The notes beneath the pieces were generated by a model. The model ran no database searches and was not told the origin of the DNA. It saw nothing but the letters and a program-made list of their open reading frames with translations. The position numbers were made by a program, and so were the translations under genes. DNA of 43,683 nucleotides from the NCBI GenBank assembly GCA_002345145.1, contig DDVC01000011.1:1-43683 (forward strand). Direction: 5' to 3'. This stretch comes from Bacteroidetes bacterium UBA2322 (lineage in GTDB: Bacteria; Bacteroidota; Bacteroidia; Chitinophagales; UBA2359). Positions 17,594 through 25,684 of the stretch are shown here, one piece after another; the stretch's first letter is position 1, and every line of letters starts with the position of its first letter.

Positions 17594-18604
17594 TTAAAAG
17601 TCTTCGTCGTAGTAGTTAGACCGCAAAAACAGGGCAAGGCTCACCTCAAAGCGGGTATTACCATCGGGCGTATTCTTTTTGGGAAAGTGGTAAGAGGCGT
17701 TTATTTGGGCAGTATTGCCCACCCTTATGCCCCCCAGCAGCGAAAGGTTAAATGGGTCGTCGTTAATTTTGTAAGTAGCTCCTGCAAAAAGGAAATCCTT
17801 AAAACTGGCAAGCAGCGATAAATCTACATACGGCTGGCTGCCCTGTCCAAAACCGCTGCCGGTAGAGAGCGGGTTTACCATTACCGCCGGACGCAATACT
17901 AACATGTCTTGCAGTAAGCCCAGTCGGTAGCCTGCATGTATATAGGCATTTCGGCGTATTATATCTTCGGCACCCGGCTCAGCAAATTTAAATCGGGGTT
18001 CGTTAAAGTATTTTACGGCTATACCTCCGTAAAAATCTTTCACATTTGCCGATAAACCTATGTCGAAGGAAGGTTTAAAGAAGCGCTCATTTACCGGTAC
18101 TATGGGCTGCGGCGAGGGTCCTTGGAAAACAAAAGGTGTATTTCGGTAGTGCAGCAGCGATGCACCTAAGCCAATGCGCAAAACCGAAATTTCGCCTACC
18201 TCAAACATATAGCTATACATGAGCCCTATGTTCATTTGGCGTTTGTTGGTAGGAAGTCTTTCTTGTGCCTGATTAACGTAAGTGTCGTCAAACTTATGGT
18301 ACTGAAAATTAATACCTATACCGCTTTTTAAGCTGGGCACTGCTCCTTGTGCAAAAAAGTTGAGGGTGTAAGGGTTTACATCAAGGTTAGACTGTGTATT
18401 TCGGTACGAGGCGCTGATAGAAGGCTGCGAAGCATCGCCGGTAAAGGCGGGGTTATACATGGGCAGCGCAAAGTAGTAGTCGTTTGGGTAAATAATTCGG
18501 TTTAAAAAATTGTTGGTTTGCTGGGCGTTAAGTTTACCCACTCCTACACTCCAAGCCAAAACTGCAATAAAAAGATGTTGCCACAAAGAAAATTTTGTTC
18601 TCAT
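17594..18604 (-). CDS. PorP/SprF family type IX secretion system membrane protein
   Basis: A 336-residue outer-membrane beta-barrel protein. It has a signal peptide (cut near LNAQ), then the family pattern YNPAFTGDASQPSISASYRNTQ, followed by alternating beta-strand segments such as IGINFQYHKF, IGLSANVKDFYGGIAVKYF and the C-terminal FEVSLALFLRSNY. PorP/SprF proteins help secrete or attach particular type IX cargo proteins, mostly those with type B C-terminal domains. A type B cargo is encoded directly across the repeat island, but on the other strand, so cargo-partner pairing is possible but not shown by an operon. The start ATG at 18602-18604 gives a proper signal peptide. Confidence 0.92.
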   Translation of the reverse strand: MRTKFSLWQHLFIAVLAWSVGVGKLNAQQTNNFLNRIIYPNDYYFALPMYNPAFTGDASQPSISASYRNTQSNLDVNPYTLNFFAQGAVPSLKSGIGINFQYHKFDDTYVNQAQERLPTNKRQMNIGLMYSYMFEVGEISVLRIGLGASLLHYRNTPFVFQGPSPQPIVPVNERFFKPSFDIGLSANVKDFYGGIAVKYFNEPRFKFAEPGAEDIIRRNAYIHAGYRLGLLQDMLVLRPAVMVNPLSTGSGFGQGSQPYVDLSLLASFKDFLFAGATYKINDDPFNLSLLGGIRVGNTAQINASYHFPKKNTPDGNTRFEVSLALFLRSNYYDEDF

Positions 18605-18682
18605 AAGTAACGATTAATAGTTTGAATGTAAAATTGTAAGATATTATTAGATGCGTGGAGGAAGTTAGTTCTTATTAGAGAG

Positions 18683-20524
18683 TTAGGAAGCCAAAACTTG
18701 CAGAATAGCCGTTTTAAGCTCGTTTTTAAACAAGGGCAAGCCCTGAATTTTATTGAACTGATGTGCAGGAATGAGGAAAGTATCCCGAATAATTTTAACC
18801 AACTGTCCGGCGTTAATTTCGGGAATGAGTACTTTTTGATAGTTGTGTAATATCTCCCCTAAGTTTTTGGGCAGCGGGCGCAGGTGGCGCAGGTGGGCAT
18901 GTGCTACCTGGTAACCTTCGGCATTGAGTTCGGTAACGGCCGACTTAATAGCGCCGTAGGTAGAACCCCAGCCCAATACGAGTAACTCTCCTTTATCGGG
19001 ACCCGAGTCAATGGTTTGCAGTGGTAGGTAATCGGCTATTTTTTCTACTTTTGCTTCCCGTATTTTAACCATATATTCATGGTTGGCGGGGCTGTAAGAA
19101 ACACTGCCGGTGCCGTCTTCTTTTTCCAACCCGCCAATGCGGTGCTGCAACCCTTTGGTGCCGGGTATAGCCCACTGACGCACTAATTTTTCGTTGCGCA
19201 GGTAAGGCATATAGGTTTCGCCCTCGGCAAGGGTGGTTTTAAAACTAACGTTAATTGCCGGTATATCATCGGCTTTGGGGAAACGCCAGGGTTCGGCGCC
19301 ATTGGCAATATAGCCATCGCTGAGCAAGATAACGGGGGTCATGTGTTCTAAGGCAATGCGGCAGGCTTCAATGGCAGTTTCAAAACAATCGGAAGGAGAG
19401 TGAGCTGCCAGTACGGGCATGGGGCACTCGCCATTTCTGCCATAGAGGGCTTGGAGCAGGTCGGCTTGTTCGGTTTTGGTGGGCAAGCCGGTAGAGGGTC
19501 CGCCGCGTTGTATATTGCAGATAACCAAAGGTAGTTCCAGCATAACGGCAAGCCCCATAGCTTCAGCTTTTAGCGCCATGCCGGGTCCTGATGTGCCGGT
19601 AATGGCTAAACTACCCCCATAAGCAGCGCCAATAGCCGAGCAAATGGCGGCAATTTCGTCTTCTGCCTGAAAGGTAGAAACGCCGTAATGTTTGTATTGA
19701 GCCAGTCCATGCAAAATATCGGAAGCGGGCGTAATGGGGTAAGAACCGTAAAACAGGGGCAGGTTGGCTTTTTGGGCGGCGGTAATAAGCCCTATAACCA
19801 ATGCCTGATTGCCCATAATGCTCCTATATCTGCCGGGCTGCATGGGCGCTGCTTTTACCTCGTATCGGGTGGTAAAGGTTTCGGTAGTGTCGCCAAAAAA
19901 ATAACCGGCTTTAAGGGCGCGCAGGTTAGCCTCTAAAATATCGGGCTTTTTCTTAAATTTGCTTTCCAAAAAAAAGATGGTGCTATCCATGGTTCGGTTA
20001 TACATCCAATATAAAAAGCCCAGCACAAACATATTTTTAGAGCGGTCTTTTTCTTTTGTGCCTAATTGCAGGTCTTTGAGGCAATCTCGGGTAAGTTTGG
20101 TAATATCCATTTTTATTACCTGATACCCGTCTAAAGTTCCGTCTTCCATCGGGTTGGAGTCGGCTTTGGCAAGGCGCAGGTTTTTGGTATCAAAACCTGC
20201 TGTATCGGCTATTATGGTACCGCCTTTTTTTAACGTACTGAGGTTGGCTTTAAGCGCTGCGGCATTCATAGCCACCAGCACATCGCAGGTATCGCCGGGG
20301 GTAAAAATAAGCCGACTGCCAAAGTGCAACTGATAGCCCGATACGCCGGGTAGGGTGCCTTGGGGGGCGCGTATTTCTGCCGGAAAATCGGGAAAAGTAG
20401 CCAAATCGCTGCCGGTAAGGGCGGTGTTGGTGGTAAACTCGGTGCCGGTAAGTTGCATGCCATCGCCCGAATCGCCGGCAAATTTTATGGTAACTTCTTC
20501 TACTTGCAGCGTTTGTGTGCTCAT
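18683..20524 (-). CDS. korA: 2-oxoacid:acceptor oxidoreductase, fused gamma-alpha subunit
   Basis: A 613-residue protein of the 2-oxoglutarate/2-oxoacid:ferredoxin oxidoreductase family. The N-terminal part (about residues 10-190) is the gamma domain (KFAGDSGDGMQLTG), and the rest is the alpha subunit, beginning with GNQALVIGLITAA and YPITPASDILHGLA, with GTSGPGMALKAEAMGLA and NIQRGGPSTGLPTKTEQADL. The enzyme makes or uses acyl-CoA with ferredoxin. The beta subunit (korB), which binds thiamine diphosphate and the Fe-S cluster, normally follows directly; here the next gene downstream is the PorP/SprF-like gene. The protein itself looks complete. A -7 promoter-like box lies upstream at 20596-20603. 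Confidence 0.92.
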   Translation of the reverse strand: MSTQTLQVEEVTIKFAGDSGDGMQLTGTEFTTNTALTGSDLATFPDFPAEIRAPQGTLPGVSGYQLHFGSRLIFTPGDTCDVLVAMNAAALKANLSTLKKGGTIIADTAGFDTKNLRLAKADSNPMEDGTLDGYQVIKMDITKLTRDCLKDLQLGTKEKDRSKNMFVLGFLYWMYNRTMDSTIFFLESKFKKKPDILEANLRALKAGYFFGDTTETFTTRYEVKAAPMQPGRYRSIMGNQALVIGLITAAQKANLPLFYGSYPITPASDILHGLAQYKHYGVSTFQAEDEIAAICSAIGAAYGGSLAITGTSGPGMALKAEAMGLAVMLELPLVICNIQRGGPSTGLPTKTEQADLLQALYGRNGECPMPVLAAHSPSDCFETAIEACRIALEHMTPVILLSDGYIANGAEPWRFPKADDIPAINVSFKTTLAEGETYMPYLRNEKLVRQWAIPGTKGLQHRIGGLEKEDGTGSVSYSPANHEYMVKIREAKVEKIADYLPLQTIDSGPDKGELLVLGWGSTYGAIKSAVTELNAEGYQVAHAHLRHLRPLPKNLGEILHNYQKVLIPEINAGQLVKIIRDTFLIPAHQFNKIQGLPLFKNELKTAILQVLAS

Positions 20525-20595
20525 GTATATAAACTAAATTTTGGTAAACAAAGTGTTGCAGTGTGTAACTCTGCTGCTGTTTGTTGGCGGGTGCG

Positions 20596-20603
20596 CAAAG
20601 TTA
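20596..20603 (-). promoter_or_regulatory. Candidate -7 box for korA
   Basis: The minus strand reads TAACTTTG, a full TAnnTTTG match identical to the box before the M23 gene. It lies about 72 bases before the korA ATG. A -33 element was not clear. Confidence 0.35.
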
Positions 20604-20856
20604 CATAAATCAGACTAATTGGCTGCCATTTTATGGGGTTATTAGGTTTGGGGTTACCCGGTAAATCCTCCCGAGTATTCATTTTTGGTTAGGCTTTTTG
20701 CTTCCTTGCCCCTGCCCCATCATAGAAGGGGGAGTTTATATTGTCTGTTTTTCAAGGTTTTTGGGTGCATTTTTAGGTTGATAATGCCTGTTTTTTTCAG
20801 AAAAATAGCGTGTAGGACAGAACAAATCGGCTCTGCCTGCGGGGTGATAATGTGGT

Positions 20857-20882
20857 TAAAATAAATGCCGGATGCGGCCGGC
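20857..20882 (-). terminator. Candidate terminator after the K+ channel gene
   Basis: On the minus strand GCCGG (20882-20878) pairs with CCGGC (20871-20867) over a six-base loop and is followed by ATTTATTTT. The stem is short but GC-only; the T-run is interrupted. It lies about 47 bases after the channel stop codon. Confidence 0.35.
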
Positions 20883-20928
20883 AAATCTTGTGCCGGTAGG
20901 GTAGCCGGTGCAAACCTTTTGAATAGGT

Positions 20929-21996
20929 TTAGGTAAGCGTACTCCACAAGTTCTTGAACTTGTCTATTTGTGTTCTATTTCCCAAAACAAATAAATGCAC
21001 ACCGGGTATAACCGGTGTTTCGGGAGGGGGGTTAACAATATACTCGCCTTGTGTAGTTTTTAGCCCGATAACATTAGCGCCCGATTGCCCTCTTATATTC
21101 AGGTCTTTAATAGTGGAAGTAGTAGCGCCGTTAGGCAGATGTTTAATGTCTATTTCTTCCAAATTGACGCTATCAGAGGTTTCGCGCGATAAAATCTGGA
21201 AAAAGGTAACCAAATCGGGCTTACCCACAAGGGTAGCCATAAAAAACCCACCCATTTGCTCCAGTACAATTACCTCGTTTGCACCGGCAAGTTTAAGCTT
21301 AGATTCCGATTTAGTGTTCAAAGCCCTGCTTATAATGTGCAGTTGCGGATTTAGTTGCCTTGCAGTAAGGGTTACATAGATGTTTTCGGCATCATCGGGC
21401 AGAGTGGTTATTAATGATTTGGCGCGTTTTATGCCGGCAGTTTCCAGCAGTTCGTCGTTGGTGGCATCACCTGATAAAAATAGCAAGTTGCTTTCTTTTT
21501 CCAGTTTTTCCACCACCGGTTTAGCATTTTCAATGATAACAAAGGGTGTTTTGTGCAGCAAAAAGTGCTTTGCTACTTCTGAGCCATACCTGCCATAACC
21601 GCAGAGTATAACATGCCCATTTAAGGCATCTACTTCGTTTTGCAACTTAAACTCCTGTAACATACGTTGTAAGTTTCCGTCTAATATAGACGAGGTTATG
21701 GTAGAAATGGCATAAGCAAAAATGCCCAAATTGGCAATGATAAGAAAGGAGGTAAATATTCTGCCCACATCGGTGAGCGGTTTTACTTCGGTGAATCCCA
21801 CCGTAGAAAGGGTAATAACAGTCATATAAAATGCTTCTATAAGGTTATAATCTTCTAACAGCACATATCCTACTACACCCATCAAAATTACCACAAACAC
21901 CATAGCAATACTCACATATAAGCTATGCAAGTATTTGTCTAATAATACTAAGCGGTGCTTTTTATTTTTAAAAAGCAGAAAAAGTAACTTAAACAT
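20929..21996 (-). CDS. Potassium channel with RCK/TrkA regulatory domains
   Basis: A 355-residue two-helix K+ channel subunit. Transmembrane helices lie at about residues 27-47 and 78-102, with a pore loop and selectivity filter STVGFTEV (Thr65-Thr69). The usual filter is TVGYG or TVGFG; here Thr takes the place of the last Gly. A cytoplasmic RCK_N/TrkA-N domain follows, with HVILCGYGRYG (GxGxxG, about residues 128-138) for nucleotide or ion sensing, then a TrkA-C domain to the end. Members of this group are MthK-like channels gated by ligand binding. The gene is the last of the minus-strand run that starts with the respiratory operon and is close to a MazG-like gene. Confidence 0.88.
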   Translation of the reverse strand: MFKLLFLLFKNKKHRLVLLDKYLHSLYVSIAMVFVVILMGVVGYVLLEDYNLIEAFYMTVITLSTVGFTEVKPLTDVGRIFTSFLIIANLGIFAYAISTITSSILDGNLQRMLQEFKLQNEVDALNGHVILCGYGRYGSEVAKHFLLHKTPFVIIENAKPVVEKLEKESNLLFLSGDATNDELLETAGIKRAKSLITTLPDDAENIYVTLTARQLNPQLHIISRALNTKSESKLKLAGANEVIVLEQMGGFFMATLVGKPDLVTFFQILSRETSDSVNLEEIDIKHLPNGATTSTIKDLNIRGQSGANVIGLKTTQGEYIVNPPPETPVIPGVHLFVLGNRTQIDKFKNLWSTLT

Positions 21997-22060
21997 AGGG
22001 TAAAATGCCGCCCTGAGTATTGCTTTTTAACCCAAGCTATACATTAGGCAAATTGCCCTG

Positions 22061-22068
22061 CAAATTTA
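22061..22068 (-). promoter_or_regulatory. Candidate -7 box for the K+ channel gene
   Basis: The minus strand reads TAAATTTG, matching TAnnTTTG, and overlaps the stop codon of the MazG-like gene. It lies about 65 bases before the channel ATG, so the channel may have its own transcript. No -33 match was found. Confidence 0.3.
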
Positions 22069-22404
22069 GCGCAATTTGTCATTTTGGGCATGTCGGGCGG
22101 CATCTCGCTTCGTTTTTTTGTCTAAATTTTTTTGCAGGGCATTGGTTAGGTTTACCCCTGTTTGGTTGGCAATGCACACCAATACAAATAGCACATCGGC
22201 AAGTTCATCGGCTAAATCGGGTTCTTCATCGCCTGCTTTAAAGGATTGTTCGCCATATTTACGTGCCATTATTCGGGCTACTTCGCCTACCTCTTCGGTT
22301 AGTATAGCCATGTTGGTAAGCTCGTTGTAATAGCGTACACCTACGGTGGTAATCCACTCGTCTATTGTTTGCTGTAGCTGAGCCAGCGTGAGTTGGTTTT
22401 GCAT
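22066..22404 (-). CDS. MazG-like nucleotide pyrophosphohydrolase
   Basis: A 112-residue all-alpha protein. The metal-binding motif of the MazG/dUTPase superfamily is visible as EEVGE (residues 37-41) and DELAD (66-70), within LTEEVGEVARIMARKYGE and DLADELADVLFVLVCIANQTGVNL. Such enzymes remove pyrophosphate from nucleoside triphosphates, often non-canonical ones. The length fits single-domain house-cleaning members. The ATG lies six bases after the DUF420 stop codon, so it is probably cotranscribed with SCO and DUF420, although no functional link to respiration is evident. Confidence 0.88.
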   Translation of the reverse strand: MQNQLTLAQLQQTIDEWITTVGVRYYNELTNMAILTEEVGEVARIMARKYGEQSFKAGDEEPDLADELADVLFVLVCIANQTGVNLTNALQKNLDKKTKRDAARHAQNDKLR

Positions 22405-22410
22405 AAATGT

Positions 22411-22953
22411 TTAATAATAAGGCGAAATCATCAGATAAACTATGACCCCTGTAACCGATACGTACAACCACAGCGGCATAGTATAGCGGGCAAGGCTCCG
22501 GTGCTGGGTAAATTTACCGGAAAATGCCCGTAGAAAGGTAAACAGGATAAGAGGTAAAATAAGCGCCGCCAAAATGATGTGGGTTAGTAGAATAAAGTAA
22601 TACACATACTTAATCATTCCTTCTCCGCCAAATTTGGTAGATTCGGTAAGGGTATGGTAGGTTACATAAGAAACCAAAAACAAGGCTGATAGCACTAATG
22701 CAGTGATATTGCAAATTTTGTGAGCCCGTACCTGTTTGTTTCGGATAAAATAATAACTTGCCATTAGCAAAACGGTTACTGTACCATTAATGATGGCATG
22801 AAACTTAGGCAGCAACATTACATCAAAAGGCAATTGAAGGTTTAGTTGGGGCAGTCTGAATAATAGGGCTACCAACACCGGCACCACCACAGAAATAATA
22901 ACAATCAGTTTTGACCAAAACTGTTCTTTATCGGCAAAAATCTGAGACGACAT
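22411..22953 (-). CDS. DUF420 membrane protein, probable oxidase assembly factor
   Basis: A 180-residue protein with about five transmembrane helices and conserved histidines in the pattern expected of DUF420: LPKFHAIINGTVTVLL, VRAHKICN, VTYHTLTE and THIILAALILPLILFT. The family is repeatedly encoded with cytochrome oxidase and SCO genes, and members in Firmicutes have been linked to heme-copper oxidase maturation, so an assembly role is likely. It follows SCO by nine bases and precedes the MazG-like gene by six. The molecular action is not known. Confidence 0.85.
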   Translation of the reverse strand: MSSQIFADKEQFWSKLIVIISVVVPVLVALLFRLPQLNLQLPFDVMLLPKFHAIINGTVTVLLMASYYFIRNKQVRAHKICNITALVLSALFLVSYVTYHTLTESTKFGGEGMIKYVYYFILLTHIILAALILPLILFTFLRAFSGKFTQHRSLARYTMPLWLYVSVTGVIVYLMISPYY

Positions 22954-22962
22954 GTTTTATGT

Positions 22963-23730
22963 TTAGTTATTATTGTTATCAGGTAAAGTTTTACTTTTTT
23001 CGGCTTCTTTTGCACTGCGTTCGCGGTCAAGCACCATTTCTTTTTTTTTCATTGGGTATTCCAATTTGAGGAGTTTAATATCGGTAAGCAGTTTATTTAC
23101 CGCAATACTATCGGTGCCGTCGTAATAACCGCGTATAACGCCCGATTTGTCCACCAATACAAATTTTTCGGTGTGAATAAAATCTTCCTCACCCCCATTA
23201 CCCTCCGTAGCCGAAACAAAATACCCTTTTCGGGCAATCTCGTATAATTCAGGTTTATCCCCGGTAAGAAAAAACCACATAGATGAATCTGCCTCATATA
23301 AACCGGCATAAGTTTGCAAGGTTTCCACACTATCTCGGGCGGGGTCAACGGTGTGCGAAAGAATGAGCACATCGCCCTCGGTCAAAAATTCTTTTTGGAC
23401 TCTTTTTAGTTGGGAGGTCATTTTGGGGCAAATACCGGGGCATTTGGTAAAAAAGAAATCTGTTACCACTATTTTGTCTGTCATAGTTTGCCGGGTAACA
23501 GGTTTACCGGTGTGTGCGGTAAAAGCAAAATCGGGTATGGTATGCCACAAGGAGTCGTTAGCTTGTGCTTTATTGGGTTGTTGGCTATCGGGTGGCAATG
23601 CACCATATCGGGGCAGTTTAGGCAAATTTTTTCTGCCCTGTGCCTGAAAGTAGTCAAAATGGTCAAAAAAAAGGAAAAAAGCTATAGGCACCAGTAGGGC
23701 AATTAGCAAACCTATTAATTTAGATTTCAT
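22963..23730 (-). CDS. SCO family copper chaperone/thioredoxin-like protein
   Basis: A 255-residue protein with an N-terminal signal-anchor (about residues 5-22) and a periplasmic thioredoxin-fold domain. The copper-binding CxxxC is TKCPGICPKM (Cys97, Cys101), and the distant ligand is His186 in DFIHTEKF; DKSGVIRGYYDGTD follows as in Sco1/SenC proteins. It is expected to deliver copper to, or keep reduced, the CuA cysteines of cytochrome oxidase subunit II, whose gene lies in the same run. The C-terminal ~35 residues are Lys/Glu-rich. It is separated from the subunit IV gene by a strong terminator, so it likely has its own promoter, which I could not identify. Confidence 0.93.
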   Translation of the reverse strand: MKSKLIGLLIALLVPIAFFLFFDHFDYFQAQGRKNLPKLPRYGALPPDSQQPNKAQANDSLWHTIPDFAFTAHTGKPVTRQTMTDKIVVTDFFFTKCPGICPKMTSQLKRVQKEFLTEGDVLILSHTVDPARDSVETLQTYAGLYEADSSMWFFLTGDKPELYEIARKGYFVSATEGNGGEEDFIHTEKFVLVDKSGVIRGYYDGTDSIAVNKLLTDIKLLKLEYPMKKKEMVLDRERSAKEAEKSKTLPDNNNN

Positions 23731-23778
23731 TTCGGTTTATTAAGGTAAGAGAGGCAAAAGTCTAACATCTTACAAAGC

Positions 23779-23822
23779 AAAAACGCCGTCAAAACAGCTA
23801 CTTTATAACCGTTTTGACAGCG
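23779..23822 (-). terminator. Rho-independent terminator closing the ACIII-cytochrome oxidase operon
   Basis: On the minus strand CGCTGTCAAAAC (23822-23811) pairs with GTTTTGACGGCG (23795-23784), eleven of twelve positions matching, over a 15-base loop, followed at once by TTTTT. It stands about 45 bases past the stop codon of the subunit IV gene. This is the clearest terminator in the window. Confidence 0.75.
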
Positions 23823-23866
23823 CAATTGTTTTGATAAAACGGCGGCATCGCACAGCCGCTTACTAT

Positions 23867-24295
23867 TTAATGCTGGCTTCCGTCTTTATGGTCATGCCCA
23901 TGGTCGTCATGTGCGGGGTGATGTGCAGGAGCTTTGTTTTCAATCTGAATAATGTTGCCTTCATCTTTGTTGTTGAGCCATTCAGCGCCCTCCCACAAGA
24001 AAGCAATAATAAACCAGATTAAAAAGGCAGTGGGTGCAAGGATGGTAATGGTTAAAGCGCGAGTTTCGTACCGAATATGCATAAACTCACCTACAATAAA
24101 GTAGGCTTTTAGCAAACTTGCCACAATAAAGAAACTATTGAGCAACATTCTGGGTCCGCCGTCCTCGGCAAAGATGTTCATCCATACCAAAGCGGCTGCC
24201 ACTTCAACTATGGTAATAATGGTAAGCCAAACAGTAGCTCGGTAAACGGCGCTCACTTGGCTTTTGTAGGTTTCCATATCGTATGTATGTGCCAT
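23867..24295 (-). CDS. Cytochrome c oxidase subunit IV-like membrane protein
   Basis: A 142-residue protein with three transmembrane helices (about residues 17-38, 50-68 and 80-100), in the position and of the size of the bacterial oxidase subunit IV (CoxD/CyoD-like) found after two CoxIII genes in Bacteroidota. The pattern MHIRYETRALT between helices is typical. The subunit has no cofactor and is thought to stabilise the complex. The C-terminal ~20 residues are His/Asp-rich (HHPAHDDHGHDH), a possible metal-binding tail that also appears in other subunits of this operon. It is the last gene before the terminator. Confidence 0.85.
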   Translation of the reverse strand: MAHTYDMETYKSQVSAVYRATVWLTIITIVEVAAALVWMNIFAEDGGPRMLLNSFFIVASLLKAYFIVGEFMHIRYETRALTITILAPTAFLIWFIIAFLWEGAEWLNNKDEGNIIQIENKAPAHHPAHDDHGHDHKDGSQH

Positions 24296-24347
24296 AAGGT
24301 CTGTTGTTTTTTTTATGTTAGGTTAAAATAGAGAGGTAATACGGCAA

Positions 24348-25013
24348 TTACAGGAGGTAAAAAGCAAGGAATACAAATACCCAAACCAAATCTACAAAGT
24401 GCCAGTACAAGCCCACTTTTTCTACCATTTCATAATGACCTCGGCGCTGATACACTCCGCGTGCAGCCTGCACAAAAATGATAACATTAATCAACACACC
24501 TGAGAAAACGTGGAAGCCGTGGAAACCGGTAATAAGGAAAAACAATTGCCCGAATGCCGGCGGACCGTGCGGGTTTTGAAACAAAGTAGTGCCATGGTTG
24601 ATTAAGTGCGTCCACTCCCAAGCCTGACAGCCAAGGAAAGCAGCGCCGCCTAAAATGCCCAAAAACATCCACTTTACCACGCCTGCCTGATTCATTCTGT
24701 GCCCTTCTTGCACGGCGCGCACTACAAACACACTACTCAAAATGAGTATGAACGTCATAATGCTCACAAAACCCAGCGGAATATCCATGCCTTCCAGAAA
24801 CGGCATTGAGTTAAAAACCTTATTGGGGTCTGCCCATGTAGCGCTACTAAAGCGAATGGTACCGTAGGAAATAAGCAGCGCCGAGAAGGTAAAGGCATCT
24901 GAAACTAAGAAATACCACATCATCAGCTTGCCATAGCTCACCGAAAATGGGGATTTCCCGCCTTTCCAATCCTCTTGGACGCTTGTGCCTACTGTTAGCG
25001 TTTCTGTTGCCAT
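24348..25013 (-). CDS. Cytochrome c oxidase subunit III (first of two in gene-number order from the terminator)
   Basis: A 221-residue protein of the CoxIII/CyoC family with five transmembrane helices. Characteristic stretches are LMMWYFLVSDAFTFSALL, the AWEW segment, GFHGFHVFSGV and the C-terminal YWHFVDLVWVFVFLAFYLL. Subunit III has no redox centre and supports stability and proton uptake of the catalytic subunit. It lies 54 bases downstream of the other CoxIII gene and 52 bases upstream of the subunit IV gene. This copy has the canonical HxxxVDxxW ending, so it is probably the standard subunit III. Confidence 0.92.
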   Translation of the reverse strand: MATETLTVGTSVQEDWKGGKSPFSVSYGKLMMWYFLVSDAFTFSALLISYGTIRFSSATWADPNKVFNSMPFLEGMDIPLGFVSIMTFILILSSVFVVRAVQEGHRMNQAGVVKWMFLGILGGAAFLGCQAWEWTHLINHGTTLFQNPHGPPAFGQLFFLITGFHGFHVFSGVLINVIIFVQAARGVYQRRGHYEMVEKVGLYWHFVDLVWVFVFLAFYLL

Positions 25014-25067
25014 TGAGTTACGGTTATATTAAAGATTTAGAATAGTTTAGTTTGATTAGTTAGCGTA

Positions 25068-25661
25068 TTATCGGAAGTAGTAAAAGAAAACCAGCAGATA
25101 TAACCATAAAATGCCTACAAAATGCCAGTATGTAGCCAGCAATTCTAAAGGGAGGGCACGTTCGGTATTTATTTCTTGCAACAAGGCTGCAACGGGGTCA
25201 AGTTTTCTGAGTGCATTAACATAAAACAATGCCATAAAAACTACACCACCCAAAACGTGTACGGCGTGTAAACCCGATATAACATACACAAATGAGCCCG
25301 AAGGATTTCCTTGCAGCAAAATGCCATAACCGGTGAGCTGAAGCCATGCCATATATTGGGTTATCATAAATCCGATACCAAGCAGCAAGGTAAGTCCAAG
25401 CATTCTTTTGTACGTTACCTGATTAAGAGCCTTAAACGCCCTCAGCGCCATTACCAAGGTAAAACTACTGAGTGCAATTAAGAGTGTACTGATTAAAAAG
25501 GTGGGGGGAAGTTCAAACTCCACCCAGTTTCCTGCTGCACGGCGCACTATGAAAGCGCTGGTTAAACCGGCAAACATCATTATAATAGTTCCCAACCCCA
25601 GCCAAAGCGCAAATTTTTTAGGGTGGATTCTTTGTGTTTTTTGAAGTGTTATTGTACTCAT
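25068..25661 (-). CDS. Second cytochrome c oxidase subunit III-type protein
   Basis: A 197-residue paralogue of subunit III with five transmembrane helices. HPKKFALWLGLG at the N terminus, GLHAVHVLGGVVFM in the middle and TYWHFVGILWLYLLVFFYYF at the end place it in the CoxIII family. Compared with the 221-residue copy it is shorter, and the conserved Asp of YWHFVD is Gly (YWHFVG). Two adjacent subunit III genes are common in Bacteroidota ACIII-oxidase operons; the two halves of the function may be divided between them. It lies 23 bases after the heme O synthase gene. Confidence 0.9.
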   Translation of the reverse strand: MSTITLQKTQRIHPKKFALWLGLGTIIMMFAGLTSAFIVRRAAGNWVEFELPPTFLISTLLIALSSFTLVMALRAFKALNQVTYKRMLGLTLLLGIGFMITQYMAWLQLTGYGILLQGNPSGSFVYVISGLHAVHVLGGVVFMALFYVNALRKLDPVAALLQEINTERALPLELLATYWHFVGILWLYLLVFFYYFR

Positions 25662-25684
25662 GTTTAATTTAAGGTTAAGTACAA

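Larger units (their letters stand above)
20525..20928. other. Intergenic region between korA and the K+ channel gene
   Basis: About 400 bases without a convincing gene. It holds a korA promoter-like box, a CCCC/GGGG-rich inverted stretch near 20706-20732 that looks like a decayed dispersed repeat, and a cluster of GCCGG/CCGGC words with a terminator-like hairpin near the 3' end of the channel gene. A small GTG-started frame on the minus strand (20720-20947) was not accepted as a gene. Confidence 0.5.

Noticed and set aside
20720..20947. A 75-residue minus-strand frame starting with GTG
   Set aside because: It overlaps the channel stop codon, contains terminator-like hairpins and repeat-like DNA, and matches no family that I recognise. 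It may be a relic of a repeat.
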